Origin: Nectonema munidae | Taxonomy: Eukaryota; Nematomorpha; Nectonematoida; Nectonematidae | Direction: 5' to 3' | DNA: 64,000 nt | Assembly (NCBI GenBank): GCA_030549495.1 | Contig: JAUIRK010000903.1 | Span: forward strand, 1,364,001-1,428,000 | Shown: positions 1 to 10,974 of the stretch, one piece after another | Layout of the letters: each line of letters begins with the position of its first letter | How positions within the stretch are numbered: the first letter of the stretch is position 1 | Translations under genes and position numbers: made by a program | The notes under the pieces: model-generated | The model's input: only the letters and a program-made list of their open reading frames with translations | What the model was told of the DNA's origin: nothing | The model's database searches: none

Positions 1-134
1 ATCACGAGTTCCATTATAATCGACTTCCTTATAATCCAATTATATTGTATATGTTACTATCGCCGCTAAGGAATACTAAATGTCAATTAATTTGGGTCAC
101 AAAAGAGGAAAATTCATTAAAAGTTGAAAAATAC

Positions 135-463
135 CTTTTCATGACAACGAAACGAATTTGAAGGATCAATTCTTTCAATGAGTCTTGTCTTTTTCGTCGC
201 AACTTCCCCATCATTAACCACACTCTTCCTCTTGATTGCAACAACGCTACCATAACTACTTGAAAGGAGATTCGTTTGGGTAGAAAAGGATTCACGTCTC
301 GTGTTTTCCTCTTCCTTTTCATTGGTGCATCTCTCGACCAATGAAATTTCAGGACTATGGACTGTTGCTTGCTGATTCATTCGCAGCATTCCGCTTGCTC
401 TCGGAATAACATTCTCCAAGGTGTATTGATGCTCCGGACTACTCAGATACACTCCTTCGTCAC
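135..463 (-). CDS. TFAP4: AP-4-like factor, downstream exon (gene runs off left edge)
   Basis: This open exon lies between an acceptor (TTTCAG|GTGACG) and a donor (AAAAG|GTATTT). It encodes about 109 residues, starting DEGVYLSSPEHQ when joined to the previous exon. It has an acidic patch (NEKEEENTRRES) and basic KRKSVV and ATKKTR patches that could help nuclear import. Phase 1 in and phase 0 out agree with the neighbour. The long AP-4 second zipper (LRREMIELRQQL in human) is not here and should lie in an exon left of position 1. Outside the DEG-SP motif no clear similarity is recalled, so assignment to this gene rests on strand, order and phase. A shorter minus-strand frame overlapping it (83-322) is a shadow. 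Confidence 0.7.
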
Positions 464-2177
464 CTGAAACTTTTTTTGAAAAAAATGTAATGATGTGTCG
501 CCAGTGTTGTAGAGACGTCGATTTCGACTACATCGCTTATGAAATTTTCCTTTCGAATCTATACCATGAAATTATCTCCCTTTCTATTCGTTAAGGTAAA
601 GGTACCGTGCAGTGTTTTCAATTAAACTACTTGTATCGAACTTTAAACAAAGGAAGTTTAATACTGGATTTGAAGCAAAAAGCTTGTAGTATCAAAGTTA
701 GGCATCTAGACAATTCTACTCAAGTCCGATTGCTGATGATCGATACACACATTACGAAAAAATACGATATACAGAGATGTCTCGTTTATCCACACACTTT
801 GGTTCCCAGTCCATTTGTGTGGATTAATAAATTATGCAGATAAATGAACTGGTAGCTTTCCGAAAAAGGAAAAATGCGTTTGTCTGTATTGATCATAATT
901 TACGTGTTTGTTGTCTATGTGCAGATGGGTTGGTGTCGGTATTGGGGAATGAGTGATTATTATCAATAAATTATACTTGTAAATTTACACAAATTAAATC
1001 CTAAAAAGCCATCCTGTATTCGAATAAGCTAGACTTAGACTTTGTTGTGAAAATTAATTAAGTTTGATTGGCCCTTCTACCTACACATGGCTTTATTTAG
1101 TAGATCAATTTTCCAGCAATTAATCTAAAGGAAATACACCACACTACATACACACACACACACACACACACAATTCAACGATAAGCCCAAAAAATCGATA
1201 ACACAAATTGTGCAAATACTTTGAATTCTTAAAATGCATTGGGTATGCCAAGCATATTCATGTGAACTAGGCTTTGATGGTTGTTGTGTTGCCCAAGAAA
1301 GAAACTAAATAAGTGTAGATAAAGCTAGTCATGCTTGTCGAAGTTAGACCAATGGTTTCTGGCTCAATGTTATCTTTTAACTCAGATTGATCCGCGATTG
1401 AATGAACGGATCTTGTATTCAGAGACAGTATCTATTCTATCTATTCAGCTGAACGGCCTCAGTGAATCAAGAAGAAAAATATGTATTTGATCCTCCTCAT
1501 CAATTCAGTCTAGTTTTAGGGCGTAAATTTTATAATGAATCAAGCTTTAGACAGTGCTAATGATCGTACTTTTTTAAATACCCAGATTCTAATACGATTG
1601 ATGAAGCAACTATCTATGGTAAAATTTGGACAAGATGACACTCGCAATAAAGAATGAATACCAGCGGAGCTGATGGAATGCGAAAATGAGAAGTAGCCGC
1701 TGTGCGGATACCATTGGATAGAGTAAATGATCTATGCAGTGATATGAGAAATCCTTAGAGTACAATATCCTGGAATGCCAAGAGAGGCTGGACGAGCACC
1801 TCTCAAACAGTTGAAAACACTACTCGATTTTCGAATTGTGCTATCAATAAGCAAATGTTAAATTTGATCATATTGAGTTAGATCGATAAAATAAATTTAG
1901 CAAAATTATTTGATATTATTTATTGAGGTAAAGAATTAGTGGCATTTTCGGTAGAGATGCATGTGTAGATAGTAGAAGAAGATAGACGAAGTTTTACTTC
2001 ATACGAAATTTTTATGATAAGTCTTTAATGATAACACATATAAATTGACATCTCTCAAAAATTTAAAGAGTATAAACTTGCGTTTGCTTAGAATAGCAAT
2101 TATGATATCCGCATCAGCTAAAAAAAATTTCACATCCGATACATCTCTAGTAGATAGATAGAAGAAAAAGAAGATAC
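464..2177 (-). other. AP-4 intron with CA repeat and MITE fragment
   Basis: Intron between the two left-hand AP-4 exons. It holds a (CA)n microsatellite at about 1149-1172 and a MITE end at 2003-2149. The remainder is AT-rich sequence in which I see no conserved coding. Confidence 0.6.
2003..2149 (-). mobile_element. hAT-like MITE fragment (CGGATAT-TIR family), copy 1
   Basis: Read on the minus strand it begins TAGAGATGTATCGGAT. It then matches the first half of the complete copy at 7101-7397, including the stretch around ATATCATAATTGCTA and the TGTCAAT-TATATGTG block. Only one terminal repeat is present, so it is truncated. It lies about 27 bases inside the AP-4 intron, just past the donor at 2177, and it explains the false extension of the exon's reading frame. 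Confidence 0.8.
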
Positions 2178-2475
2178 CATTGTCATTATTGATCGCTGAT
2201 TTCGTCGTTGAAATAGAAGAGGTGGAGCACAAGGACAGAGTGGAGGAGTAGGGGGTGGTGGAATAATCTGAAGTATTGGTGCAGGGAAGGCCGTGTGAAG
2301 AAGTACAGAAGAAGTAGAAACAGTCTTCTGTTTTCTCGCTGAAATCAGGACAGGGGTTGTTGTTGTTGGCGTTGTTGTAGTCGTCTTTTCCTTCAGGGTG
2401 ACGCTCGTTTTTGAGTTGGCGGTTTTCAAATTGCAGAGATTTGATCAAATCCACTGCTGTCTGAAGGATATTTGC
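2178..2475 (-). CDS. TFAP4: AP-4-like factor, exon with helix 2 and leucine zipper
   Basis: After an acceptor (TTTTAG|GCA) this exon reads ANILQTAVDLIKSLQFENRQLKNE. That continues LSK from the bHLH exon exactly as human AP-4 continues LSK-AAILQQTAEYIFSLEQEKTRLL, so it is helix 2 plus the start of the zipper. The rest is low-complexity, rich in Asn, Ser and Thr. The open frame runs on past 2178, but the extra residues are translated transposon sequence (a MITE fragment at 2003-2149). A donor, AATG|GTATCT, at 2177-2176 therefore marks the real end. That donor leaves phase 1, which matches the next exon at 135-463 and creates a GDEG junction resembling the DEGIGSPD stretch of vertebrate AP-4. 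The exon is seen directly; the donor choice is inferred from phase and from the MITE. Confidence 0.82.
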
Positions 2476-5400
2476 CTAAAATCATGAAAAGATGTCATTT
2501 CAATTTTATATTTACAAGTCAAGAGAAATTTTCTAATGACCAATCATATTCAAATTTGGTACTTAAGTTAAGGTAGCTATTTATAAGTTGTAACAATCCC
2601 AATTTAGTCACTTCAACCCGATTATGTTGTTCTTCAACATTCGCTTATTGTCTTATATTTTTTAACAAATTACAGAATTTTAGGGTAAAAAACGGCCATT
2701 ACTTTCGTATTAGATGCGTTAATTTCTATTTTTCTACCGTATATTTTTGATGTGCTCTGGTATGTTCTTGCTTACAAAAAACTGAGAAAAATCCTTTTCT
2801 AAAATACCACAGAGGAAAGCTTTCTGTGTAAATATGTTAACCATGAAAACAGAAATGTTATTGCAGCGGTACTTGAAAATGTGTTTGTGAGCCAAATACT
2901 CATTCATTGATATGAGCATTCGAATACACGGTAAAATCGAATGATCTGCGAGGGGAGGATGCGGGCTACCCGTGCAAAATGTTCTGCGAAACGGATTGAG
3001 TGGGGGTTTCATTACAATAATTCAGACAATCTGCAGATTATGCACATCGAACTATCACCGTTTCGGACGGGTGTGCGTTTGATCCCCCCTATATGACTTT
3101 TCATGATCCGCTTTCAGGATTTGATGCAGGGTTGTTCGACTGATCACTAAAACAACCCTGATTTGATCTTGGGATAAATCAAAGCTCACAAACTTATTCT
3201 TACAGTGTACTCCAATGTAGATATACCAGAACGAACTTTTCAATATCTGACTTACAACCACATTTTAAGTACTATTGTCTCTTTTGATGGTAGAAATATA
3301 AACAAAGAGCTTTCTGTTCCGATTTATTTTACGTAAAGATTTTCCTCACAGTTTTTGCCTCTAAGAACAGAGTTTTTAGAATAAAATAGTATAAACTCTA
3401 AGATCAAAGATTACCTTACCTATAAGTTTTTAGGGGAGTTGCCTCCTAGATTTTTTCCCTGCATAAAAAATAAATAAACGTTTTGATCTCAGTCAAGCAG
3501 GAACTAGAGCAAATTTTAATATCTAGACAGCCAGAGCCGCCAATTTAAGTAAAAATTGGAGCCACCAAAAAAGGTATTGCCTCGAACTTCTGATATGCAA
3601 AAGACTTCCAAAACCTCAAATGGTTGAACACTGAAGATAAGTGCTGTGCTTGTTTTACACAATACTTTGTGTATATCATTTTGATATATATAAAAATGAG
3701 ACATTTAAAATGGGATTTATTTTGCCCACTTCAACTCCCATAAAATATATACACCTTTTTTATCGTTCCGGCCCATTAAAATCAGCTATGCTCCCTGTAC
3801 TTGGAGTCTGGCGAAAGGGTTGATAGCGCTTAGAAAAAAAATAATGTATATTTTTATTGCTAAGAATAGTAAAAGATTTCTTCATTTTTATTTTATCAAC
3901 TAGTTTTATAGATAAATTCTATTGTTTTATTTGGATAATACGAAACCCTTTAAGAAACAAGCTTCTTCTAGAAAAATTCATAATCTGTTAAAATTAAAAG
4001 TCTAATTCTTCGCAGTATGACTTTTCATACGTTGGTTATGAACAAATCAATGTTACAATGAACTTTTAAAAAGTTGAGAAAAAATTGACAAGGTCGGAAG
4101 CCCAACATTGAAATATTTTTGCTCCGGGGTAGGAGGATTTTCCTGGCTCCAAAACTCTGTCCCATCACAAACTTGGCATGTCAAGTTATCATAATTCGCA
4201 GAGCAATTGTATGCAAATTATTTTTTGTTTTAATATGATGAGTATTTTATTTCGTTTTGAAATGTTCTATGCTTAAAATTATATGGCATCGTTGTAAATT
4301 TATTCACCTTCAAACTAACTTCTTTCTACATACAATTTTACGAGGTAGTAAAAGTGACCATACCTCTTAAATTATATGAGTTCTATAACCTAAAGATCAA
4401 CTTGTTACCAGGATATGGTAATGACGTACAAATCTCAATTTTTCCAGCCATGACGATTACATTTTAAAATGTATATACCGAAATGATTTTAGGTCTATAA
4501 ATTTTAAATCATTTTGAATTAATAGCTTTTAAACATCATGATAAAAGTGTCCAAAACAAAATTAACGTACAATGTTATAACGTAGAAATATAGATATTTA
4601 AACGTTGAGAAGAGCGGTCAAAAATAAGGCAAAATTGGTTGACGCTATTTATGAACGCTCTCTAACCCCATTTATGATTTTAGTATAAATGTGAGCAAAA
4701 AAGCAGCTTTCATTAAAATGCTCTTATATGTACAAAGCGCTATGCATAAAATGCAAATGTTTACTCTTTATAGCTCTAGTATAAACTTTATTTTGTCTAT
4801 TCGTTCGGCTGAAAAAATACGTGAACAATCAAAAAAATTGTCACCACCAATCAAAGATGACGATCTAATAGGCACATCACTAAATGGTATTTCAAGGTAC
4901 TGTTTAAAAATCGCCCTTCGAAAATCCCAACTTTTTCATGTCAAATAGAATTTTCTTAGTTAAAGGAACTTGTATAAAAAAAGTTAACAATTATTTCATA
5001 TCTTTTTGGATCCTAATTTTAATGTTAATGATGTTACAAGCAGTGATGGTTTAGAAAGAGATATAACGATTGCTTGTCAAGTATTTTGATAGCCCTTATG
5101 GCAAAATCATATCTGAATTTCTAGTCTCCTATGTTTTATAAGATTTGCATCACCCATAATTACAACCTGAGTATGACAATTTTTCTTAGTTCTTCACTGT
5201 TTCTAGGAAGTTTCTAAGGAGAAATTTTAGAAAGGGGATTTATGTTGATAATCGGTATTTCAAATGCATTATACTCTTTGTGCACCAACTCTAAAATAAG
5301 ACCAGTCTCGTTCTCACTATATAAAACTCAAGTGATCTAATGGTATAGATGCATCAAAATACAACATAGTTACGAAAATTTTTTACATAACATGAATGGA

Positions 5401-6422
5401 AATATGCATTTATGTACAAACATCTTGTTCGAAACAAACATTTGCTCTAACAGACTATTTACATAATTGTCTATTTTCTATTTAAAGGCTGTTTTTAATC
5501 ATTTTTTGATTACTCTGATCATCTATTACTTTAATTATATTATTTTAAAATTGAGCTGTGAATTGCTAAATAATCTAATTATTTTTATGTCTTTGCCATG
5601 CACAAAAATCGCTTGCTGACTCCAAATATAAGAGATTGGGAGAATTTAAATTTATCGAGGCGAAGGCTTTTTCGCATCTCGCCACTCCTTCTGAAATCAC
5701 ATTGGGGAACGTTCGCAACCGCCCTCCAGCTGTACGCCCCTATTTTTAGTGCATATAATATTTTTGTAGCGAAGCGTAATAGTACTTTTAGAAATGAACT
5801 CAAGAAGGGGGCAAAATTTGCGAATTGATAAACAAATAAAAATTTGTAATATTTATTGGGATAACTGTAAAAAGATTTATATATCCTGACCAGTTTCAGC
5901 AGAGACTGCATTCTATTTATTATTATGAGTGATGAGATCAAAAAAGCCATATTTATTAAATACAAATTTTTGCTGAATTCAAGAATAAGCCATTGCGTAT
6001 TGATGAATCCATTCAAAATACAGTCAAGCGTCGTTAATCCTGACTTGATTCGTATAAATAATTTTTTTCAACCTTTTCCTTCTCTTTCCATCTTTGAATG
6101 CAGGAAGGATAAAAGTATCAACATTTTTTAATAAAAAACATTAAGCATTTGACATTTTGGGTAAAATATTTGAAGCATTTTGCTAATATTTCAGTAATAC
6201 TATGGTATATTATATTGACTCCTTAAAATTTGACGGCAAAATCATTATTTTTTCAAAATCCGGATAATTTCAATATCCGAATAGTTTTTTCAAATCTTCT
6301 GTTTGGAATAACGAGCGTCGACTGTATTTAATTTAGAAATCGAAAGATGCAAGAGTCGTGTGAGATTCAGTGCAAATGCATGGCATTGGAAGAAATTTAA
6401 ACTTGGAGCAAATTAAACGTAC
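2476..6422 (-). other. AP-4 intron between helix 1 and helix 2 exons
   Basis: About 3.9 kb of intron. Apart from the pogo-like MITE at 6021-6324 and a slightly GC-richer unidentified patch at 5590-5830, I find only AT-rich sequence with short meaningless frames. The frames of 60-90 codons at 2734-3012, 3055-3261 and 4691-4948 show no recognisable motif or splice context. Confidence 0.6.
6021..6324. mobile_element. pogo/Tc1-type MITE with TA duplication
   Basis: The ends are imperfect inverted repeats: CAGTCAAGCGTCGTTAATCC on the left, and on the right the complement of CAGTCGACGCTCGTTATTCC. Both ends are flanked by TA. The CAGTC ends and TA target duplication are those of pogo-like Tc1/mariner elements. 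At about 300 bases it has no coding capacity and is non-autonomous. It lies in the AP-4 intron about 100 bases downstream of the bHLH exon's donor. Confidence 0.7.
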
Positions 6423-6594
6423 CTTAGAGAGCCGATCAATCCCATACTTAATAGGAAGTAAGTTTCGTAAAGCTTCAAATCCTGAATTGATAGTTCGCAT
6501 CCTTCTGCGTTCATTACTATTTGCAATCTCCCTTTTCTTTCTTTCTTGCCAGTGATCGGATTCGAGAAAAAGACCTCTTTCACCGTCATCCGAA
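6423..6594 (-). CDS. TFAP4: AP-4 (cropped)-like bHLH transcription factor, bHLH exon
   Basis: This internal exon encodes the basic region, helix 1 and loop of a bHLH factor. The stretch REIANSNERRRMRTINSGF, then EALRNLLP and a DRLSK end, is the AP-4 signature; human AP-4 has REIANSNERRRMQSINAGF and GEKLSK. AP-4 proteins are nuclear and bind CAGCTG E-boxes as homodimers. On the minus strand the exon follows a pyrimidine-rich tract ending in AAG and a branch-like TTGACTAAT. It ends at a consensus donor, AAG|GTACGT. It enters in phase 2 and leaves in phase 0, and joins in frame to the exon at 2178-2475, which supplies helix 2. The reading frame also extends upstream to a TTG, but the acceptor makes an internal exon more likely. 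The true start exon would lie to the right and was not recognised. The identity is strong; the 5' boundary is inferred. Confidence 0.88.
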
Positions 6595-6688
6595 CTTAAA
6601 GGCAAACAGATTAGTCAAGCAGAAAAAATCGCATATATTAATTTTTATAGATATAGATATATTAATACTGGTGTGTAGTCATGTGAGA

Positions 6689-7776
6689 TAGTGATGGGAC
6701 GATACTAAAGTTTTGTATGATTCCATACACGATGTCGATTTCGATTCTTTTTATTTTGAAGCTTTATATTTTTCACAAATCGACTAAGTATTCAATTAGC
6801 AATTATCTCTGATGTTGAGAAAATTCTAATTTAACAATTATGAACTCACTAAACTTTTAGATATTATAAATAAAAAAATACCTCTATTAATTCTTCAACA
6901 GACAATGTCCCACAAATAAAACGTAGACAAACCCAAATTTTTGATGAAATTCAAAAGGAATTCACCAAAATCGTCTGCTTTAGGTGGACTGATCGATTAA
7001 ATACATCACAAAAACACAAATAAACCACGCAGCCAACCTCTTTACCGCATTCTCTCCTAATCATAAAGATAACTACCTTCAAAGAATATAATATACAAAG
7101 TAAAGATGTATCGGATATGGAATCCTAGCGGATGTTGATATCATAATTGCTACTATAGTTTCATACTTGCTAAAAATTTAGAATGTCAATGTATATGTGC
7201 TATCATAAAGAAATACTTATCGTAAAAATTTTGGATAAAGCAAAAATTCTGAAAAAAACTTTGCAGTATATAGAAAAAAGATAAATGTTTGTATATGGCG
7301 GATGCGGATGTTGAAACTTAAATGATCCGCGGATGAGGATGTAATATTTTTTGAGGATGATCCGCTTTTGTGAGTGCGAATATCCGATACATCTCTATTA
7401 CAAAGAAGAACATTACATCAAAACTATTTCCCTTTCCCTCAGCTCAACTCGTCTTCATACTCGCATCTCCATAGAATTTATAGATTTGAAGTTTTAAACT
7501 TGTTTATAACATTATTCGGGTTAAAGCCGCTAGCTTAGATAAATCTACTAATTCTCTATATGGAAGAAGGAATATTTTTATCTTATATAAAGATACAAAA
7601 AAGAAAAGAGTATTCAACAATAGACATTGCTATACATAAAATGTTTATAAAAAAATATGTTTCAAAAAATAATTGAAGAATCAGGACATGTATAGAAGGT
7701 AGCAGTAAATTTCTCAGATCCCAATACATGAAAAAAATCCAGATTCTCACGATTCCGATTAATCGTCCCATCACTA
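6689..7776. mobile_element. hAT-like non-autonomous element (TAGTGATGGGACGAT ends)
   Basis: A 15-base perfect inverted repeat, TAGTGATGGGACGAT, bounds about 1.09 kb. This end type is common in hAT elements. The flanking octamers ATGTGAGA and GTGTGGGT agree at only 5 of 8 positions, so the target duplication is weak or eroded. No transposase is visible inside. A second, complete MITE (7101-7397) sits within it, so this outer element is the older. Confidence 0.65.
7101..7397. mobile_element. hAT-like MITE, complete copy (copy 2), nested
   Basis: Its ends are TAAAGATGTATCGGATAT and the complement of TAGAGATGTATCGGATAT, 17 of 18 positions in agreement. The 8-base flanks ATACAAAG and TTACAAAG match at 7 of 8, an hAT-type target duplication. 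At 297 bases it is non-coding. Related fragments lie at 2003-2149 and 44635-44835, so this family is multicopy. It is inserted inside the element at 6689-7776. Confidence 0.85.
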
Positions 7777-9019
7777 GTGTGGGTACTGCAATAATGATTT
7801 CTTACATCATTCTTTGAAATTAAGTATAATCATTTGACCATTGCTAATATATTCAAAAAAAATAAAACTAAGTTTCTTCAAAACTAGGATGATATTATTA
7901 GAATAATTATAGATGGAAATCATGTTAGAGTAAGAGTTTTAGAAAGGTGTTCAGAGATATCTAAACTAGTCCAAACAAACTATAACTAATACTAGAACAT
8001 GGTTTTATGAATTATTATTACTTCTAAATAGAATTATAATTATTCAAAATAATCTTAATTTTAACTGTTTTAAATTTTGTAACAAAAAACATTAGTCCAG
8101 AAAACACCGGGCTAAATACAAAACATACATTACATAATCCTTAAAACAATATCATTCTAACCAAAAAAAAATTAAATAAAAACGCAAAATTACTAGTACA
8201 AGTAGTTAGATTTACACCAAAAATATTAACAATGGGAGGGGACTACTATAGAATACATTTATTAATGATAGAAACGTTTTTAGAGTATATTAGTCACGTA
8301 AACTACTGAAACCTATATCAGAAATACATAAATAATAAACGGTATAAAATAAGGTGAATTATTAAACTCAATAAAATTACATAATAGATAAAAAAAATTA
8401 AAATTTATAAACAGCTGGGCCAAAAATAGAATCTAAACTAAGGCCTATTATAAAAACGTCACCTTTATTTATTGAAATAAAATTAAAAAGCAAACTAACT
8501 TTATAATGTTATTTTGAAAATTGAGCTTACCCTGGATTTGATATAGTTTCATTAATCATTTTGGTTTACGTTACAACCATTCATAGCTTTACGCTAATAT
8601 GGCGGGAGGAAACGAATAGGAGCTACAAGTTTACAAAATATTAATACGCTACAAAAATAAAATTATTTTTTACTATTTCTTAAAAACAAGAATATTTTTC
8701 AAAAATATATTTTCAAACTTAATATATTCTTTTATTTTATTTTTTTTAAATTAAATATAACTTTCCACGTTTGCACAATATCAAATTAACTAATAAAATA
8801 AAACAAGTGATATTAAATAAATTCATCAGGCTATTTAAAAGATTTCTTTAAATAATATTGTAGACTGAATGAAATTTTCTCTCCTATTATTTTCGTAGAT
8901 GATGTAGCTCTTCTCTGTATTTGTAATAGTGAGGTTGACTAGACACTAAAAAACTAAATTATCAATTATCTTTGAAACTAAAAAACAACCTGATTTATGA
9001 ATTGTTTAGTCGCTTCTCT
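7777..9019. other. AT-rich spacer, nothing recognised
   Basis: Very AT-rich, with homopolymer runs. No open frame, repeat pair or splice-bounded exon is recognised. Confidence 0.5.
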
Positions 9020-9025
9020 CTAGTA

Positions 9026-9184
9026 GAGCCTCAATGGTTGTTCTCAGCTTGACAGTTAAAGGTCAGGGGTTCGATCCCCAAGGCTCCCAATTCTAAAAAC
9101 AAATTGACAAAAACTGTGATTAACAATTCTTATGCATAATGCAAGCATATAACCTTTTTGATATCTCCAACCAACCAACCAACT
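9026..9184 (+). mobile_element. tRNA-derived SINE (family B), forward copy
   Basis: The 5' part is tRNA-like. GAGCCT can pair with AGGCTC as an acceptor stem, and GGGGTTCGATCCCC is a perfect B box and T arm. The body ends in ATATCTCCAACCAACCAACC. It is flanked by CTAGTAGA on both sides (9020-9027 and 9183-9190). The same sequence lies inverted at 9401-9564. An isolated tRNA gene is unlikely, because the shared sequence continues well past the tRNA part. Confidence 0.85.
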
Positions 9185-9400
9185 AGTAGATCTGAACTAA
9201 CTAGACATATATACTTGGTCTCTTCATAATAACCTTTCTTCTGGTGTAAGTTTATCTTCTTTTTCAGTCATCTTTTTCATTAATATAACAATATTTCTCT
9301 TGAACGAGCATCATCTTTCTCTTATATATCTTAGAATATTGCAATGTGTTTCGGTCTATATTTATTTAATCAAAATTTATTTTAAACAAAGAAGAATGTT

Positions 9401-9564
9401 GGTTGGTTGGAGATATCAAAGCACTTTCAGCCGTAAGGCCATATGCTCGCATTATGCTTAAGATGGTTAATCACAGTTTTTGTGAATTTGTTTTTAGAGT
9501 TGGGAGCCTTGGGGATCGAACCCCTGACCTTCAACTGTTACACCCTAACAACCATTGAGGCCCC
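9401..9564 (-). mobile_element. tRNA-derived SINE (family B), inverted copy with perfect target duplication
   Basis: On the minus strand it starts GGGGCCTCAATGGTTG, carries the B box GGTTCGATCC, and ends in the same CAAC-rich tail as the copy at 9026-9184. It is bounded by a perfect 13-base direct repeat, AAAGAAGAATGTT (9388-9400 and 9565-9577), the mark of LINE-driven retroposition. That shows a fairly recent insertion. The 62-codon frame at 9443-9631 is a shadow of it. Confidence 0.9.
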
Positions 9565-9577
9565 AAAGAAGAATGTT

Positions 9578-10974
9578 AAAAAAAATTTCAATGTTATACT
9601 CCTACAACTTTGGTTAGGGAACAACTTTTAGTAATATGAGTTTTGTAAGCTACTCAGATTTTAAGGATATTGAAACTTTTTAATACTTACAACTTGAAAA
9701 TATTCAGTCTAAATAATGATCTTGATTTCATAGTCACATTTAAATTAAATACATTTAATAAAAAAATAGAGAAATTATGAGAACACAATTTTAGAAAAGA
9801 TTTTAATTTTTTTTTTGAACTAATCAATGAGATAAATTGGATAAACTGTGAGAAAATTAATAGAAATAATTATCATAGACCGGTTCAAATGACTCTAATT
9901 CACCCCAACTAGAGAAGTTATTTTGTAAAATTATATAATATTTTAATTTTTAAATTAATTTGTGACTTTTTTAAAAATCACAAGATGTATCTTTTGAAAC
10001 CGATTCATGGAATTTAAATGAACCTCTCAGATCAAAATTATTGTTTTTCACCTAATTTCAATTATTATCTCTAGTTAACAAATAATTTAGTCTCTATCTA
10101 AGATACTGAAAATATGAATAGTTTACATAAACTTTCTGGCAAATATTGATCAAAGGTTTAACTGATGATAAAATTATTTACAAAAACATTAAACTAAAAA
10201 TAATTAAAAAAAAATTTTTTATAACAAATCGATTCTGTTATTCATTTCTAGAATCATTTTTTTAAATTAATAAAATTAATAACTTTTTAATTAGACAGTA
10301 AGTAAATCATGATAATTCTAGATTCTATGAATTAAACGTGTATAAATTTTTTTGCCATGCTAATTTTTTGTTGTTTTTTTCCAAATCACATCTATAAATA
10401 TATTTGAATATAATTTTTTTACTAACTAATGTGAATTCAATTTACATGAGGAAGATAAATGAAAAATTAAAAAATTCAGTTAGTTTTATAAGCTAAAAGA
10501 GAATTTCTTTTACAGGTAGAAATAGCATGGTTTATAATCGTAATTTTTTAAAGCTATCTACATGTAAAACTCATTAATTCATATTTTAACTTAAACGACA
10601 AAAATGTCCGAAAGTGTCGATAAAATTTGCGGTTGAGGTCTGAAAAATTATCTTTGAAAATATTTATGCACATTCTGAAAAATATATTTTAATTTTAAAT
10701 ATAGGATATATTTAAATCAAAAATTTTTGGAGCTTATTCATTGCAAAGACTTTTTGTTTGCCTAGTTTGCTTGCAATTTTTGTTTGCTTTTTTCAATAAA
10801 TTTTTTATCTGTTGAAATAATTACTTTGCTTATCTAATAAATAAGTTTAGAAAAAAGATAATTTGTTTTATCAGAATCATTCAAACTTTAACAAAATTTC
10901 TTTGTATTAAATATTCTTATATCGAACTTGGTAAACTCCTTTATAGTATAATGAAACCTTTATTTACTGAGCTG
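9578..10974. other. AT-rich spacer, nothing recognised
   Basis: AT-rich sequence with no supported gene, RNA or repeat. Confidence 0.5.

Noticed and set aside
1640-1860. Possible LINE reverse-transcriptase fragment (IPAELME on the plus strand)
   Set aside because: Only a six-residue motif resembles RTE-type RT; the following sequence does not continue the domain.
2130-2429. Thr/Pro-rich 99-codon minus-strand frame
   Set aside because: It is a shifted frame of the AP-4 zipper exon; the other frame keeps the helix 2 match and the phase-compatible splice sites.
4691-4948. 85-codon plus-strand frame in the AP-4 intron
   Set aside because: No recognisable domain, antisense to the host gene, and no promoter or splice evidence.
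5585-6016. 143-codon minus-strand frame
   Set aside because: Starts inside a MITE-adjacent region, shows no motif or splice context, and overlaps an equally long frame on the other strand.
9066-9100. Possible tRNA genes at 9026 and 9505
   Set aside because: The similarity between copies continues far beyond the tRNA-like part and ends in a common tail with target duplications, so they are SINEs.
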